A program made the translations under genes and the position numbers. From contig JAOBWK010000056.1 in assembly GCA_025463305.1 (NCBI GenBank), positions 1 to 64,000 on the forward strand: a stretch of 64,000 bases of DNA, in the 5' to 3' direction. This document shows, one piece after another, positions 53,098-61,584 of the stretch. Each line of letters opens with the position of its first letter. Position 1 is the first letter of the stretch. This stretch comes from Ilumatobacteraceae bacterium (lineage in GTDB: Bacteria; Actinomycetota; Acidimicrobiia; Acidimicrobiales; Ilumatobacteraceae). The notes beneath the pieces were generated by a model. The model was not told the origin of the DNA. It searched no databases and was given only the letters and a program-made list of their open reading frames with translations.

Positions 53098-54069
53098 ATG
53101 ACTGCCATCATCGAAGCCAGCGCGCTCACCAAGACCTTCGGCGAGGTGCGCGCCCTCGACCACCTCGACCTCGTCGCCGAGACCGGGTGCGTCACGGCGC
53201 TGCTCGGGCCCAACGGCGCCGGCAAGACCACGTTCATCAGCGCCGTCGCCACGCTGCTGTCGCCGACGTCGGGCGAGCTGCGCGTCGCCGGCATCGATGC
53301 ACGCACGAACCCGAAGGCGGTCCGCCAGGTGATCGGCCTGGCCGGCCAGTACGCGTCGGTCGAGCCGGCGATGACCGGCCGCGAGAACCTGGAGATGGTG
53401 GCCCGCCTGTTCGGGCTCGACAAGAAGACGGCCCGCACCGCCGCCGGCGACGTGCTCGATCGGCTCGGCCTCAGCGAAGCCGGCGATCGCCTCGTCCGCA
53501 ACTACTCCGGTGGCATGCGCCGCCGCCTCGACCTGGGCGCGAGCCTCGTCGGCAAGCCGCGTCTGCTGCTGCTCGACGAGCCCACCACCGGCCTCGACCC
53601 GCGCAGCCGGCTCGACCTGTGGGACGCCATCCGCTCGCTCGTCGCCGACGGCACCGATGTGCTGCTCACCACCCAGTACCTCGAGGAAGCCGATCAGCTC
53701 GCCCGCGACGTGGTCATCATCGACCACGGCCACGTGATCGCCTCCGGCACGCCCGACGAGCTGAAGAGCCGGGGCGGACGCGACGTCGTCGAGGTCCGCC
53801 CGCACACGGCGGCCCAGCTCGCGGCGATCTCCACCATCCTCGAAGCCGTCGCCGCGGAGCCACCGCGCACCGACCACGACACCCAACGGGTCTCGGCGCC
53901 CGTCGACGGCGGCGCCCAGGACCTCGCCACCGTCGTCCGCCTGCTCGACGAGCAGGGCATCCGGGTGGACGACATCGGCCTCCGCCGCCCCACCCTCGAC
54001 GAAGTCTTCCTCGCCCTCACCGGCCAGCCCACCGTCACCGACGACACCGTCCCCCACGCCGCAGCCTGA
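53098..54069 (+). CDS. DrrA-type ABC exporter ATP-binding protein
   Basis: 323 residues. Walker A LLGPNGAGKTTFIS, Q-loop GLAGQYASVEPAMTGRENLE, signature NYSGGMRRRLDLGASLVGKP, Walker B LLLLDEPTTGLDP and His switch region LLTTQYLEEADQLA; C-terminal DrrA-like extension. Daunorubicin-resistance class, pairs with an ABC-2 permease, which follows after 11 bases. The ATG is preceded by a GAGGAG ribosome binding site. Probably exports a hydrophobic drug or lipid. Confidence 0.9.
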   Translation: MTAIIEASALTKTFGEVRALDHLDLVAETGCVTALLGPNGAGKTTFISAVATLLSPTSGELRVAGIDARTNPKAVRQVIGLAGQYASVEPAMTGRENLEMVARLFGLDKKTARTAAGDVLDRLGLSEAGDRLVRNYSGGMRRRLDLGASLVGKPRLLLLDEPTTGLDPRSRLDLWDAIRSLVADGTDVLLTTQYLEEADQLARDVVIIDHGHVIASGTPDELKSRGGRDVVEVRPHTAAQLAAISTILEAVAAEPPRTDHDTQRVSAPVDGGAQDLATVVRLLDEQGIRVDDIGLRRPTLDEVFLALTGQPTVTDDTVPHAAA

Positions 54070-54080
54070 ATCGAGCCGAC

Positions 54081-54995
54081 ATGACCACCACCGACAACAC
54101 CGGCACAACCACCACCGCCACCCCCGACGGGAGCGTCGCGGGCTCCACCGTGAGCACGGGCGCCACGCCACCTGTCGCCACATCAGCCACCGGATCACAC
54201 AGCTCCGCCCCCGGGGCGAGCTACTTCAGCACCGCGGCCACCACGTCGCGCCGCACCGTGCTGAAGTTCTTCCGCACCCCGCAGCTGCTGATGATGGGCA
54301 CGGTGCAGGGCGCGCTGTTCCTGTTCATGTTCCGCTACGTGTTCGGTGGGGCGATCAACACCCGTGGCGCGATCAGCTACGTCGACTTCCTCGTCCCGGG
54401 CTTCATCGTCACCGTCATCCTCTGGACCGGGATGAGCGCCGCGGCCGGTGTCGCCGAGGACGCTGCCACCGGCGTGTACGACCGGCTGCGCTCGCTGCCC
54501 ATCCCGCGGTCCGCGGTGATGCTCGGCCGGGCGATGGCCGACGCGACGCTCATCACCTGGGGCCTGCTCACCACGAGCGTGCTCGGGTTCGCGCTGGGCT
54601 TCCGCACCCACGGCAGCGTCGGTGCGGTCATCGGCGGGTTCGCGCTCACGATCGTCGCCGGGTTCGCGTTCACCTGGGTGTTCATCCTCATCGGGCTCAC
54701 CTCGGGCAACGCCCAAGCAGCGCAGGGCATGTCGATGCTGGTCATCCCGTTCTCGTTCATCTCCAGCGCGAACGTGCCGGTGAAGTCGATGCCCGGCTGG
54801 ATGCAGCCGTTCGCCGCCAACCAGCCCGTGTCGGTCATCATCAACGCCGTGCGCAGCCTGATGCAGGGCGGCACCACCGCCGTCGGCATCGACCACACCA
54901 CGGGCTACTGGGTCGTGCTCAGCCTGATCTGGTGCGCCGGCATCATGCTCGTGTTCGGCACCGTCACGACGCTGCGCTTCGGCCGAACGAAGTAG
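54081..54995 (+). CDS. DrrB-type ABC-2 permease
   Basis: 304 residues. A Thr/Ser-rich tail of about 50 residues precedes the first helix; six helices follow, with FLVPGFIVTVILWTGMSAAA, the ABC-2 motif RLRSLPIPRSAVMLGRAM, and FISSANVPVKSMPGWMQPFA. Partner of the DrrA-type ATPase directly upstream. The long hydrophilic N-terminus is unusual. The 3' end overlaps the converging DMT gene by 32 bases. Confidence 0.87.
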   Translation: MTTTDNTGTTTTATPDGSVAGSTVSTGATPPVATSATGSHSSAPGASYFSTAATTSRRTVLKFFRTPQLLMMGTVQGALFLFMFRYVFGGAINTRGAISYVDFLVPGFIVTVILWTGMSAAAGVAEDAATGVYDRLRSLPIPRSAVMLGRAMADATLITWGLLTTSVLGFALGFRTHGSVGAVIGGFALTIVAGFAFTWVFILIGLTSGNAQAAQGMSMLVIPFSFISSANVPVKSMPGWMQPFAANQPVSVIINAVRSLMQGGTTAVGIDHTTGYWVVLSLIWCAGIMLVFGTVTTLRFGRTK

Positions 54996-55911
54996 TCGTC
55001 GAGCGCCAGGCGATCGCGCCCACGGCGACCAGCACCACCAGCATCCCGAGGACCTGCACGGCCACCACCGACTCCCCGAGGAACATCGCGGCCCAGACCG
55101 CGCCGAGCGCCGGCTGACCGAGCTGGAGGATCGAGATCGTGCCCACGGCCACCCGGTCGTGGGCCCAGGCGATCAGCCCGTGCGAGACCATCCCGGCGAC
55201 GATCCCGAGCAGCGCCACGAGCAGCCACGCCTTCGCCCCGAGCGTCACCATCGCCGACGGTGAGCCGGCACTGGCCATCGCGAGCGGCAGCGTGGTGAGG
55301 CACGCCACCGTCGACATCGCCGCCATGAACGACGGCGTGTCGATGGTGCGCCGCGCCGACTTCGACCGGAGCAGGTAGACGACCCAGGCGAGCATCGACA
55401 TCACCACCAGCGCATCGCCGAACAGCGAGGTGCCCCCTCCCGCGCCATGCCCGAGGATGAGCGCCACACCGACGATCGCGACGACCCCGCACACCACCAC
55501 GAACTGCTCGACGCGCTCGCGCAGCAACCGAGCCGCCAGCGGAGCCATGATCAGCGGAGCGAGCGCGCTGATGAACTCGGCGTGGGCGATCGGCGTGCGG
55601 TCGGCGCCGGAGAAGAAGCACGACAGGTTCACCCCGAACGCGATCCCGGGAACGAGCGCCTGTCGCCAGACCTGCGCGGTGATCACCCGCGGTCCACCTC
55701 GACGCACGCCGCGGACGGCGATCAGGACGTGCCAGAGGGCGGCGCCCACCAGGAAGCGCCAGAACGCCACCACCGCGCCGGGCGCGCCGGTCGCCTTCGC
55801 CATCGTGGAGCCCAGGGACAGGCCCGCAAAGGCGAGGACGACGGCGAGCGCGCCGCTGGCGCGTCGGGTGTGGACGGGGACCGTGCCGTCGACGGGTGCA
55901 GCGATGGTCAT
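54964..55911 (-). CDS. EamA/DMT-superfamily transporter
   Basis: 315 residues, ten helices in two EamA repeats (GALAVVLAFAGLSLGSTMAK, NLSCFFSGADRTPIAHAEFI, and in the second half AWAHDRVAVGTISILQLGQP). Exports metabolites such as amino acids or drugs. ATG at 55911, after which the frame further upstream covers the operator. Divergent from a MarR gene; the repeats between them suggest regulation by MarR. Confidence 0.85.
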   Translation of the reverse strand: MTIAAPVDGTVPVHTRRASGALAVVLAFAGLSLGSTMAKATGAPGAVVAFWRFLVGAALWHVLIAVRGVRRGGPRVITAQVWRQALVPGIAFGVNLSCFFSGADRTPIAHAEFISALAPLIMAPLAARLLRERVEQFVVVCGVVAIVGVALILGHGAGGGTSLFGDALVVMSMLAWVVYLLRSKSARRTIDTPSFMAAMSTVACLTTLPLAMASAGSPSAMVTLGAKAWLLVALLGIVAGMVSHGLIAWAHDRVAVGTISILQLGQPALGAVWAAMFLGESVVAVQVLGMLVVLVAVGAIAWRSTTTSFGRSAAS

Positions 55912-55923
55912 GCGCGAACTTTC

Positions 55924-55974
55924 TCTTGATGTTGAGATATCTACGATGCACGGCAATGTATCTTGATGTCAAGA
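55924..55974. promoter_or_regulatory. Twin MarR-type operators between DMT and MarR genes
   Basis: TCTTGA-TG-TCAAGA is perfect at 55961-55974; a near copy, TCTTGA-TG-TTGAGA, lies at 55924-55937, 37 bases away. The first covers the -35 area of the MarR promoter, the second the start region of the DMT gene. Confidence 0.55.
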
Positions 55975-55983
55975 GGTTCTTGC

Positions 55984-55989
55984 TACGAT
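55984..55989 (+). promoter_or_regulatory. -10 element of the MarR gene
   Basis: TACGAT ends six bases before the GTG at 55996. Confidence 0.55.
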
Positions 55990-55995
55990 CGCCCC

Positions 55996-56484
55996 GTGCC
56001 CACCGATCACGTCGATCACGTCGTCCAGCAGTGGGCCGTCGAGCGACCCGACGTCGATGCCGGTCCGATCCGGATCATCGGCAGGATCAGCCGGCTGAGC
56101 CGCAGCATCGACCACCAGCTGAAGGTCGTGTTCGACCAGCACGGGCTGGAGGCGTGGGAGTACGACCTCCTCGCCGCGCTCCGGCGCACCGGCGCCCCGT
56201 TCGAGCTGACCGCCGGCGAGCTCCTGTCCGCGCTGATGATCACCTCGGGTGCCGTCACCAACCGCATCGACCGGCTCGAGCAGCGCGGCTACGTCCGCCG
56301 GCTCAAGGATGCCGACGACCGTCGAGTCGTGCGCGTGCAGCTCACCCCGGCTGGCCGTCGGGTCATCGACGCCGCGCTCCCCGATCACCTCGACAACGAG
56401 TCCACGATCCTCGCGGCGCTCAGCGCGGCCGAGCGCCGCCAGCTGGAGCGGCTGCTCCGCAAGGTTGGTCAGGGGCTCGCGTGA
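55996..56484 (+). CDS. MarR-family transcriptional regulator
   Basis: 162 residues. Winged helix at about 55-125 (TAGELLSALMITSGAVTNRI, DRLEQRGYVRR, KDADDRRVVRVQLTPAGR). The GTG at 55996 is the expected transcription start site, so I choose it over an in-frame ATG at 55963 inside the operator. Divergent from the DMT transporter, which it probably represses until the exported compound binds. Confidence 0.87.
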   Translation: MPTDHVDHVVQQWAVERPDVDAGPIRIIGRISRLSRSIDHQLKVVFDQHGLEAWEYDLLAALRRTGAPFELTAGELLSALMITSGAVTNRIDRLEQRGYVRRLKDADDRRVVRVQLTPAGRRVIDAALPDHLDNESTILAALSAAERRQLERLLRKVGQGLA

Positions 56485-56626
56485 GCGCCAGGTCTGCCGG
56501 CGAATCGTCCCGGGTACGGCCGGTCATGCCCACGGTCAGGTCACGGTCATGCCCGCGGTGAAGTCCTCCGATTCCGGCGGCGGCCCGACGACCGTCGCGG
56601 CGTTGGCGATCCTCGCCGTGTCGCTG

Positions 56627-57592
56627 GTGACGTCATCCAACTCGTCGCCGTCCACACCGTCAGCGGACGCGGAACCGACGCCGTCGACGCGGTCCCCGAG
56701 CACGACCAAGTCGGGGCTGCTCGGCCGGATCGACCTGTTCCAACAGCGGCGCCGGCCGCTCGCGTTCCTGGTCGGTGTGATCAAGCGGTTCGGCGAGGAC
56801 CGCGCCGGCCAGCTGGCCGCGCTCATCGCCTACTACGGCTTCTTCTCGCTCTTCCCGGCCATGCTGGCCCTCGTCACCGTCCTCGGCTTCGTGCTCGACG
56901 GAAACGACAGCCTGCGCCACGACATCGCCAACTCGGCCCTCGCCCAGTTCCCGGTGATCGGCGACAGCATCGGCAGCACCATCGGCAGCCCGCTGTCGGG
57001 CAACGTCTTCGCGCTCGTGTTCGGCGCCGCCGCTGCGCTGTGGGCGGGCCTCGGCGCGATGCAGACCGCGCAGGACGCGATGAACCAGGTGTGGAACGTG
57101 CCGCGCACCTCGTTCCCGAAGTTCGTGCCCAAGCGGCTGCGCTCACTGGCGATGCTGCTGGTGATCGTCGTCGGCCTCGCCGCGTCGACGTTCGTGTCGC
57201 AGTTCGGCCTCAATGGTGCGTCGCCGGTGGTCGGCCGGATCGGGCTCTTCATCGCGACGCTCGCCGTCGACATCGCGATCTACCTCGTCGCCTATCGCGT
57301 GCTCACCGTGGCCCGCACGACGTGGCGGCGGGTGCTCCCCGGGGCGCTGGTGGCCGGAACGGCCTACACCGTGCTGCAGGTCGTCGGCACCGCCTACGTC
57401 ACGCACACCCTCAAGGGCGCGCAGAAGACGTACGGCACGTTCGCTGCCGTCATCGGGCTGCTCTCGTGGATCTACCTGATGGCCCAGATCACGATGTTCG
57501 GCGCCGAGGTCAACATCGTCGCCTCCGAGGGTGAGTGGCCGCGCAGCCTGTTCAGCACACGAGATCCACTGCCGGCCTCGGCCGCACGCTGA
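56627..57592 (+). CDS. YihY/BrkB-family membrane protein
   Basis: 321 residues from the GTG at 56627, or 347 from an ATG at 56549. A Ser/Thr/Pro-rich N-terminus of about 35 residues, then the YihY/BrkB domain with six helices: AALIAYYGFFSLFPAMLALV, WAGLGAMQTAQDAMNQVWNV, and LLSWIYLMAQITMFGAEVN. Family role uncertain (formerly called RNase BN; possible envelope transporter). Start not well fixed: no ribosome binding site or -10 supports either choice. Confidence 0.82.
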   Translation: MTSSNSSPSTPSADAEPTPSTRSPSTTKSGLLGRIDLFQQRRRPLAFLVGVIKRFGEDRAGQLAALIAYYGFFSLFPAMLALVTVLGFVLDGNDSLRHDIANSALAQFPVIGDSIGSTIGSPLSGNVFALVFGAAAALWAGLGAMQTAQDAMNQVWNVPRTSFPKFVPKRLRSLAMLLVIVVGLAASTFVSQFGLNGASPVVGRIGLFIATLAVDIAIYLVAYRVLTVARTTWRRVLPGALVAGTAYTVLQVVGTAYVTHTLKGAQKTYGTFAAVIGLLSWIYLMAQITMFGAEVNIVASEGEWPRSLFSTRDPLPASAAR

Positions 57593-57619
57593 TCGGCCCC
57601 CCTTGACCTGCCCGACGCC

Positions 57620-58618
57620 TCAGCGGCGCTGACGCAGGAACCGCAGCGTCCGTCGTTCGTCGACGTGCAGGCCGGCCGGCCGGCTCGCCACCGGCCGCTC
57701 CCACCGGCGTGCCAACGTGCCGTCGGTGAACGACTCGATCACGGCCGGGTGCACGTAGCTGTTGCGGCAGACCGATCGCGTGTTGCCGAGATGGTCGGCG
57801 ACGTCCTGGATCACCAGGTTGACGGCACGGGCCGTCGGCGGCTCACCGGTGGCGGCCCGCTGGGCCAGTCCGGACGCGGCCCGGACGGTGGCGTTCCAGG
57901 TGCGGAAGGTCTTCGCCGTTGCGCCAGCCCCGGCGTGCTCGGCGAGGTAGGCGTTGACGTCGTTCGATCCCACCGGGCGGAGCTCGCCGTCCTCCGACCG
58001 GTACTCGAACAGCGACTGACCGGGCAGGTGCTGGCAGCTGGCGATGATCGCGGCCAGCCGGCGGTTGACGACGCGGACGTCGAAGTCGTGCCCGGACTTG
58101 CCGCGGAACTCGAGGTGGATCGCCGCGCCGCGCACGGCGACGTGGTCGTTGCGAAGCGTCGTCAGCCCGTACGAGTCGTTGTCCTTCGAGTACTGCACGT
58201 TGCCGATCCGCAGGCTCGTCACGTCGAGCATCCGGACCACCGTGGCCACGACGCGGTCGTGGCCGATCCCGGTGGCAGCGAGATCGTGGGCGACGCGACG
58301 GCGGAGCGAACCGAGCGACGTCCCGAACGTGACCAGGTCGGCGAACTTGGTGTCGGCCTGGTCGACCGTGAAGTCGGGGTGGTAGCGGTACTGCTTGCGG
58401 CCCTTGGCGTCGCGACCGGTGGCCAGGATGTGGCTCGCCGGATCGCGAGCGATCCACACGTCGGTCCACGCGGGCGGGATGGCGATGGAGCGGATCCGCG
58501 CCACGGTCTCGGCGTCGACCGGGCGCCCCGTGGTGTCATCGACGTAGCTGATCCGCTGCTGGCCACGGCGGCGGATGCCTGGCTCCTGATCGGACCCGTA
58601 GCGCAGGGTGCTGTCCAC
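57620..58618 (-). CDS. DNA topoisomerase IB
   Basis: 332 residues, the short poxvirus-like bacterial type IB enzyme. ISYVDDTTGRPVD and ARIRSIAIPPAWTDVWIAR are in the N-terminal domain; catalytic residues appear as TSLRIGN (Arg), EFRGKSGHDF (Lys), TFRTWNATV (Arg) and the Tyr nucleophile in CRNSYVHP. It relaxes supercoils by transient 3'-phosphotyrosine bonds. GTG start. Found in many actinobacteria as an accessory topoisomerase. Converges on the BrkB gene. Confidence 0.9.
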   Translation of the reverse strand: MDSTLRYGSDQEPGIRRRGQQRISYVDDTTGRPVDAETVARIRSIAIPPAWTDVWIARDPASHILATGRDAKGRKQYRYHPDFTVDQADTKFADLVTFGTSLGSLRRRVAHDLAATGIGHDRVVATVVRMLDVTSLRIGNVQYSKDNDSYGLTTLRNDHVAVRGAAIHLEFRGKSGHDFDVRVVNRRLAAIIASCQHLPGQSLFEYRSEDGELRPVGSNDVNAYLAEHAGAGATAKTFRTWNATVRAASGLAQRAATGEPPTARAVNLVIQDVADHLGNTRSVCRNSYVHPAVIESFTDGTLARRWERPVASRPAGLHVDERRTLRFLRQRR

Positions 58619-58688
58619 TTTCGGCGGCTACCCGAAGACCGCCTTCGATAGACGCACGCTCCTCGTCGCCCGCGCCGTCGATCACGAT

Positions 58689-58694
58689 TAGGTT
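58689..58694 (+). promoter_or_regulatory. -10 element of the LDTR-SGNH gene
   Basis: TAGGTT ends seven bases before the ATG at 58702. Confidence 0.5.
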
Positions 58695-58701
58695 GCTCGC
58701 G

Positions 58702-60615
58702 ATGGCCGGAACCTCGCGTGGAGTCACCTCACTGTCGATCGCTGTCGTCCTCGCGCTCACGGCCGTCGCCTCGGTGACCACGCCGGCGGGAGCCGTCGCC
58801 CGTCCCGCAGACGTCGCCGCCGCGGGCACGCCGTCCAGCTTCCGGCCGGTTGGCCCGGTCCGCCTCGCGGACACCCGCGAGACCTCGTGCGGCTGCACGC
58901 GCCTCGACGACCACACCATCCGCGTCGTCATCGCCGGCCGCGACGGCATCGGCAACGACATCGCCGCGGCAGCCGTCACGGTCACCGCCACCGCCGGCCC
59001 GCTCGCCGGCTACGTCACCGCCTACCCCAGCGGCAGGCCGCGACCCGACACCTCGACGGTGAACCTGCCCGTGGGTGCGGACACCTCGAACTCCACCATC
59101 GTCCCCGTCGGCGACGGCGGAGCGATCGACCTGTATGCGTCGGTGGCCGCCGACCTCGTCGTCGACGTGTCCGGCACCTTCACCCCCACGGCCACGGCAG
59201 CGGCCGGGCGCTTCGTGACGGTGTCGCCGACGCGGCTGCTCGACACGCGCGCGACGACGTCCGGCGGCATCGCATCGGGCGGCTCGGTGACCATCCCGCT
59301 ACCGCCGGGTGTCGACGCCGATGCGTCGGCGCTCGCCGTGAACGTCACCAGCGTCGACGCCCAGGGACCGGGCTACCTCACCGGCTCGGCGGCCGGCTCG
59401 CCGCCTCCACCGACCTCGTTCCTCAACCCCGATGGCAGCGGCGCCGCGGTGGCGGCGTCGGTGATCCTGCCCGCGTCGGCGAACGGCATCACGATCACGC
59501 TCTCGACCGCCGGCCAGGTCGTCGTGGATCTCGTCGGCTGGTTCACGGGCGCGTCCGCGGCATCGACGGGCGATGGGCTGCTCGTGCCGGTCACGCCCAC
59601 CCGCCTGCTCGACACCCGCACCGCACTCCCCCGGTTGTGGCCGACGGGCACGCGCGAGCTCGCGTCGCCGGTCAGCGGTGCAGCGGCTTTGGTCACCAAC
59701 GTCACCGGCGTCGCGGCGGACGGGCCCGGGTACGTGACGGCATACCCTGCCGGAACGGCCCTGCCCGCGACGTCGTCGTTGAACGCCGCACGCCGCGACG
59801 CCACGACGCCCAACCTGGCCATCACGAACGTGTCGACGCGAGGCATCGCCTACTACGCCAGCGCCGGCACCGATCTCGTCGTCGACATCACCGGCTACTT
59901 CACCGGTGCTCCCGTCGCGGCCACGCTGCCCGTGCCGCCGAACACCCAACCCGTGCCTCGCGTGCTGATGATCGGCGACTCGACGCTCGGTGGTTTCATC
60001 GATGTGCCGGCCGCCACGGCGTCGTTCCAGGGCTTCGTGCCGGTGCTCGACTCCAAGCCGTGCCGTCGTCTGATCCACACGTCGTGCGTCAGCCGGTTCA
60101 CGCACATCGCCCCGAACACCGCGCTCGACGCGATCAACGGGTCGCAGGGTCCGTTCGACATCGTGGTGATCAAGACCGGGTACAACGACAGCGCCGGCGA
60201 CTTCGCGACCGCGCTGGCCGAGATCGTCGGCGCGGCTCGCGCCAAGGGCGCCCGCGAGATCATCTGGCTGACCTACGCCGAGAGCCTCCACCCCGGCAGC
60301 TACGACACGTCCAACGCGACGATGAAGCGGCTCGCTGGCACCGCTGCCTACCCCGACCTCGTCGTCGCCGACTGGCGCACCTATGCGGCCAACTCCTCGA
60401 ACTGGTACGCCTCCGATCGGGTGCACCTGATGACGACGGGCGTGTGGGCGACGGGCGACTACATCTCGCGCTGGGTGGCCCACGTCAGCCACCTCCCCTG
60501 CGCCCAGCCGTGGTCGGCGGGTCAGCCGATCGACGATCCGTGCCCGAGCCCCGATGCGTACGCCGCTGCTGTCGGGAGCACACCGAACCTGCACAGCCTC
60601 TACCAGTTCCGCTGA
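58702..60615 (+). CDS. Secreted LDTR-repeat protein with C-terminal SGNH hydrolase domain
   Basis: 637 residues. Signal peptide at 1-33 (SIAVVLALTAVASVTTPAGA). Three LDTR-type repeats (about 46-160, 170-282, 293-402), each with RLLDTR or RLADTR, GYVTAYP or GYLTG, and VVDxxGWF, GYF or GTF. The C-terminal part (about 418-590) is an SGNH/GDSL esterase: GDST (block I, Ser427), GYND (block III, about 493-496), and SDRVHLM (block V, Asp572 and His575). Acts outside the cell on ester or acetyl groups; substrate unknown. Same repeat module as the arylsulfotransferase-like protein at 16050. Leaderless start fixed by the -10. Confidence 0.84.
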   Translation: MAGTSRGVTSLSIAVVLALTAVASVTTPAGAVARPADVAAAGTPSSFRPVGPVRLADTRETSCGCTRLDDHTIRVVIAGRDGIGNDIAAAAVTVTATAGPLAGYVTAYPSGRPRPDTSTVNLPVGADTSNSTIVPVGDGGAIDLYASVAADLVVDVSGTFTPTATAAAGRFVTVSPTRLLDTRATTSGGIASGGSVTIPLPPGVDADASALAVNVTSVDAQGPGYLTGSAAGSPPPPTSFLNPDGSGAAVAASVILPASANGITITLSTAGQVVVDLVGWFTGASAASTGDGLLVPVTPTRLLDTRTALPRLWPTGTRELASPVSGAAALVTNVTGVAADGPGYVTAYPAGTALPATSSLNAARRDATTPNLAITNVSTRGIAYYASAGTDLVVDITGYFTGAPVAATLPVPPNTQPVPRVLMIGDSTLGGFIDVPAATASFQGFVPVLDSKPCRRLIHTSCVSRFTHIAPNTALDAINGSQGPFDIVVIKTGYNDSAGDFATALAEIVGAARAKGAREIIWLTYAESLHPGSYDTSNATMKRLAGTAAYPDLVVADWRTYAANSSNWYASDRVHLMTTGVWATGDYISRWVAHVSHLPCAQPWSAGQPIDDPCPSPDAYAAAVGSTPNLHSLYQFR

Positions 60616-60642
60616 CGCGAGACACGCCCACGGGAACCCGAC

Positions 60643-61308
60643 CTACTGCTCGCTGTCGCCGATCCGTGAGTGCAGCGGCGTCGCATCGAAAACGCTGAGG
60701 GGATCGTCGAGCAACCGGATCCGGCGGCAGCGCAGCACGGGTGCTCCGCCGGGTGGCGCCACCAGGAACCGACGATCCGTGCCAGCGACCCACGCCGTCG
60801 GCGCGAACTCGTCGAGCGTGCGGGCCCGCCACGACAGCGGCTCGGCGAGCAGGTTGCCGTCGTCGGGTGCGCCGCGGAGCTGGAGGAGGCGGATCGGTCG
60901 TTGGATGACGGCGACCTCGGCCAGCACCCACGGGTTGTCGCGCAACGTGGCGCGGATCCAACGCATCCGGCTCAGCGCCGCGACGCCGATGACCAACGCT
61001 CCGAGGCCGAACAGGAACGGCACGAACCACGGCACGCTCGTCGCGTCGCGGATCTCGCCGCTCACGTGCGATTGCTCCGGATGCCCGACGGGATAGGTGA
61101 TGTCGATCGTCGCACCCACCGTGTACCTGGCACTCGGTCGGGCCACGCCGAGGGTGCCCGTGCGTGCCGTCCCGTCAGCTGCGGTGAACGCGTAGCGCAC
61201 CGCCACCGTCGGCCCGGTGGTGCCGCCCCACGACTTCGTCACGGCCGTCACGGTGGCCACGCCGTGGACGTCGGCCGACGTGTCGTCGACGCGGCGGTCG
61301 GCGATCAC
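60643..61308 (-). CDS. DUF3592-like membrane protein with unclear N-terminus
   Basis: 221 residues from the GTG at 61308. An extracytoplasmic beta domain (TYPVGHPEQSHV, as in DUF3592) is followed by a helix at about 95-112 (PFLFGLGALVIGVAAL) and a cytoplasmic domain. Upstream of 61308 the same frame stays open to about 61476 and encodes a clear first membrane helix (LQRRRRFGLAAVASGALLL, then TITLALVIA) but has no ATG, GTG or TTG; an ATG at 61486 lies in another frame that stops after nine codons. So the real start may be a CTG (61383) or there is a one-base frameshift near 61460. Function unknown. Confidence 0.6.
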   Translation of the reverse strand: MIADRRVDDTSADVHGVATVTAVTKSWGGTTGPTVAVRYAFTAADGTARTGTLGVARPSARYTVGATIDITYPVGHPEQSHVSGEIRDATSVPWFVPFLFGLGALVIGVAALSRMRWIRATLRDNPWVLAEVAVIQRPIRLLQLRGAPDDGNLLAEPLSWRARTLDEFAPTAWVAGTDRRFLVAPPGGAPVLRCRRIRLLDDPLSVFDATPLHSRIGDSEQ

Positions 61309-61584
61309 CAGCGCGAGGGTGATGGTCAGGAGCAGTGCGCCCGACGCGACGGCGGCGAGCCCGAACCGTCGACGACGCTGCAGGTACCGGTCGGTGGCCG
61401 GCGCGTCCGCGGCGCGCCAGCCCGTCGACGAAGCCGACGGGTGCGCGTGGCTCGGCTCAGGCGACGTGCGAGCGTCCTCTGCTCATGGGCCTGTTGTACC
61501 CCACCGTGTCAAGGCCCACACGTCACGCCGGGCAGACGGGCGACCGACCGTCGGACAGAATGACGAGGTGCGGCGGCGAGGAAC

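Noticed and set aside
56249..56627. Longer start for the BrkB protein from 56249
   Set aside because: The frame would overlap the MarR gene for more than 200 bases and adds Ser/Pro/Arg-rich shadow sequence.
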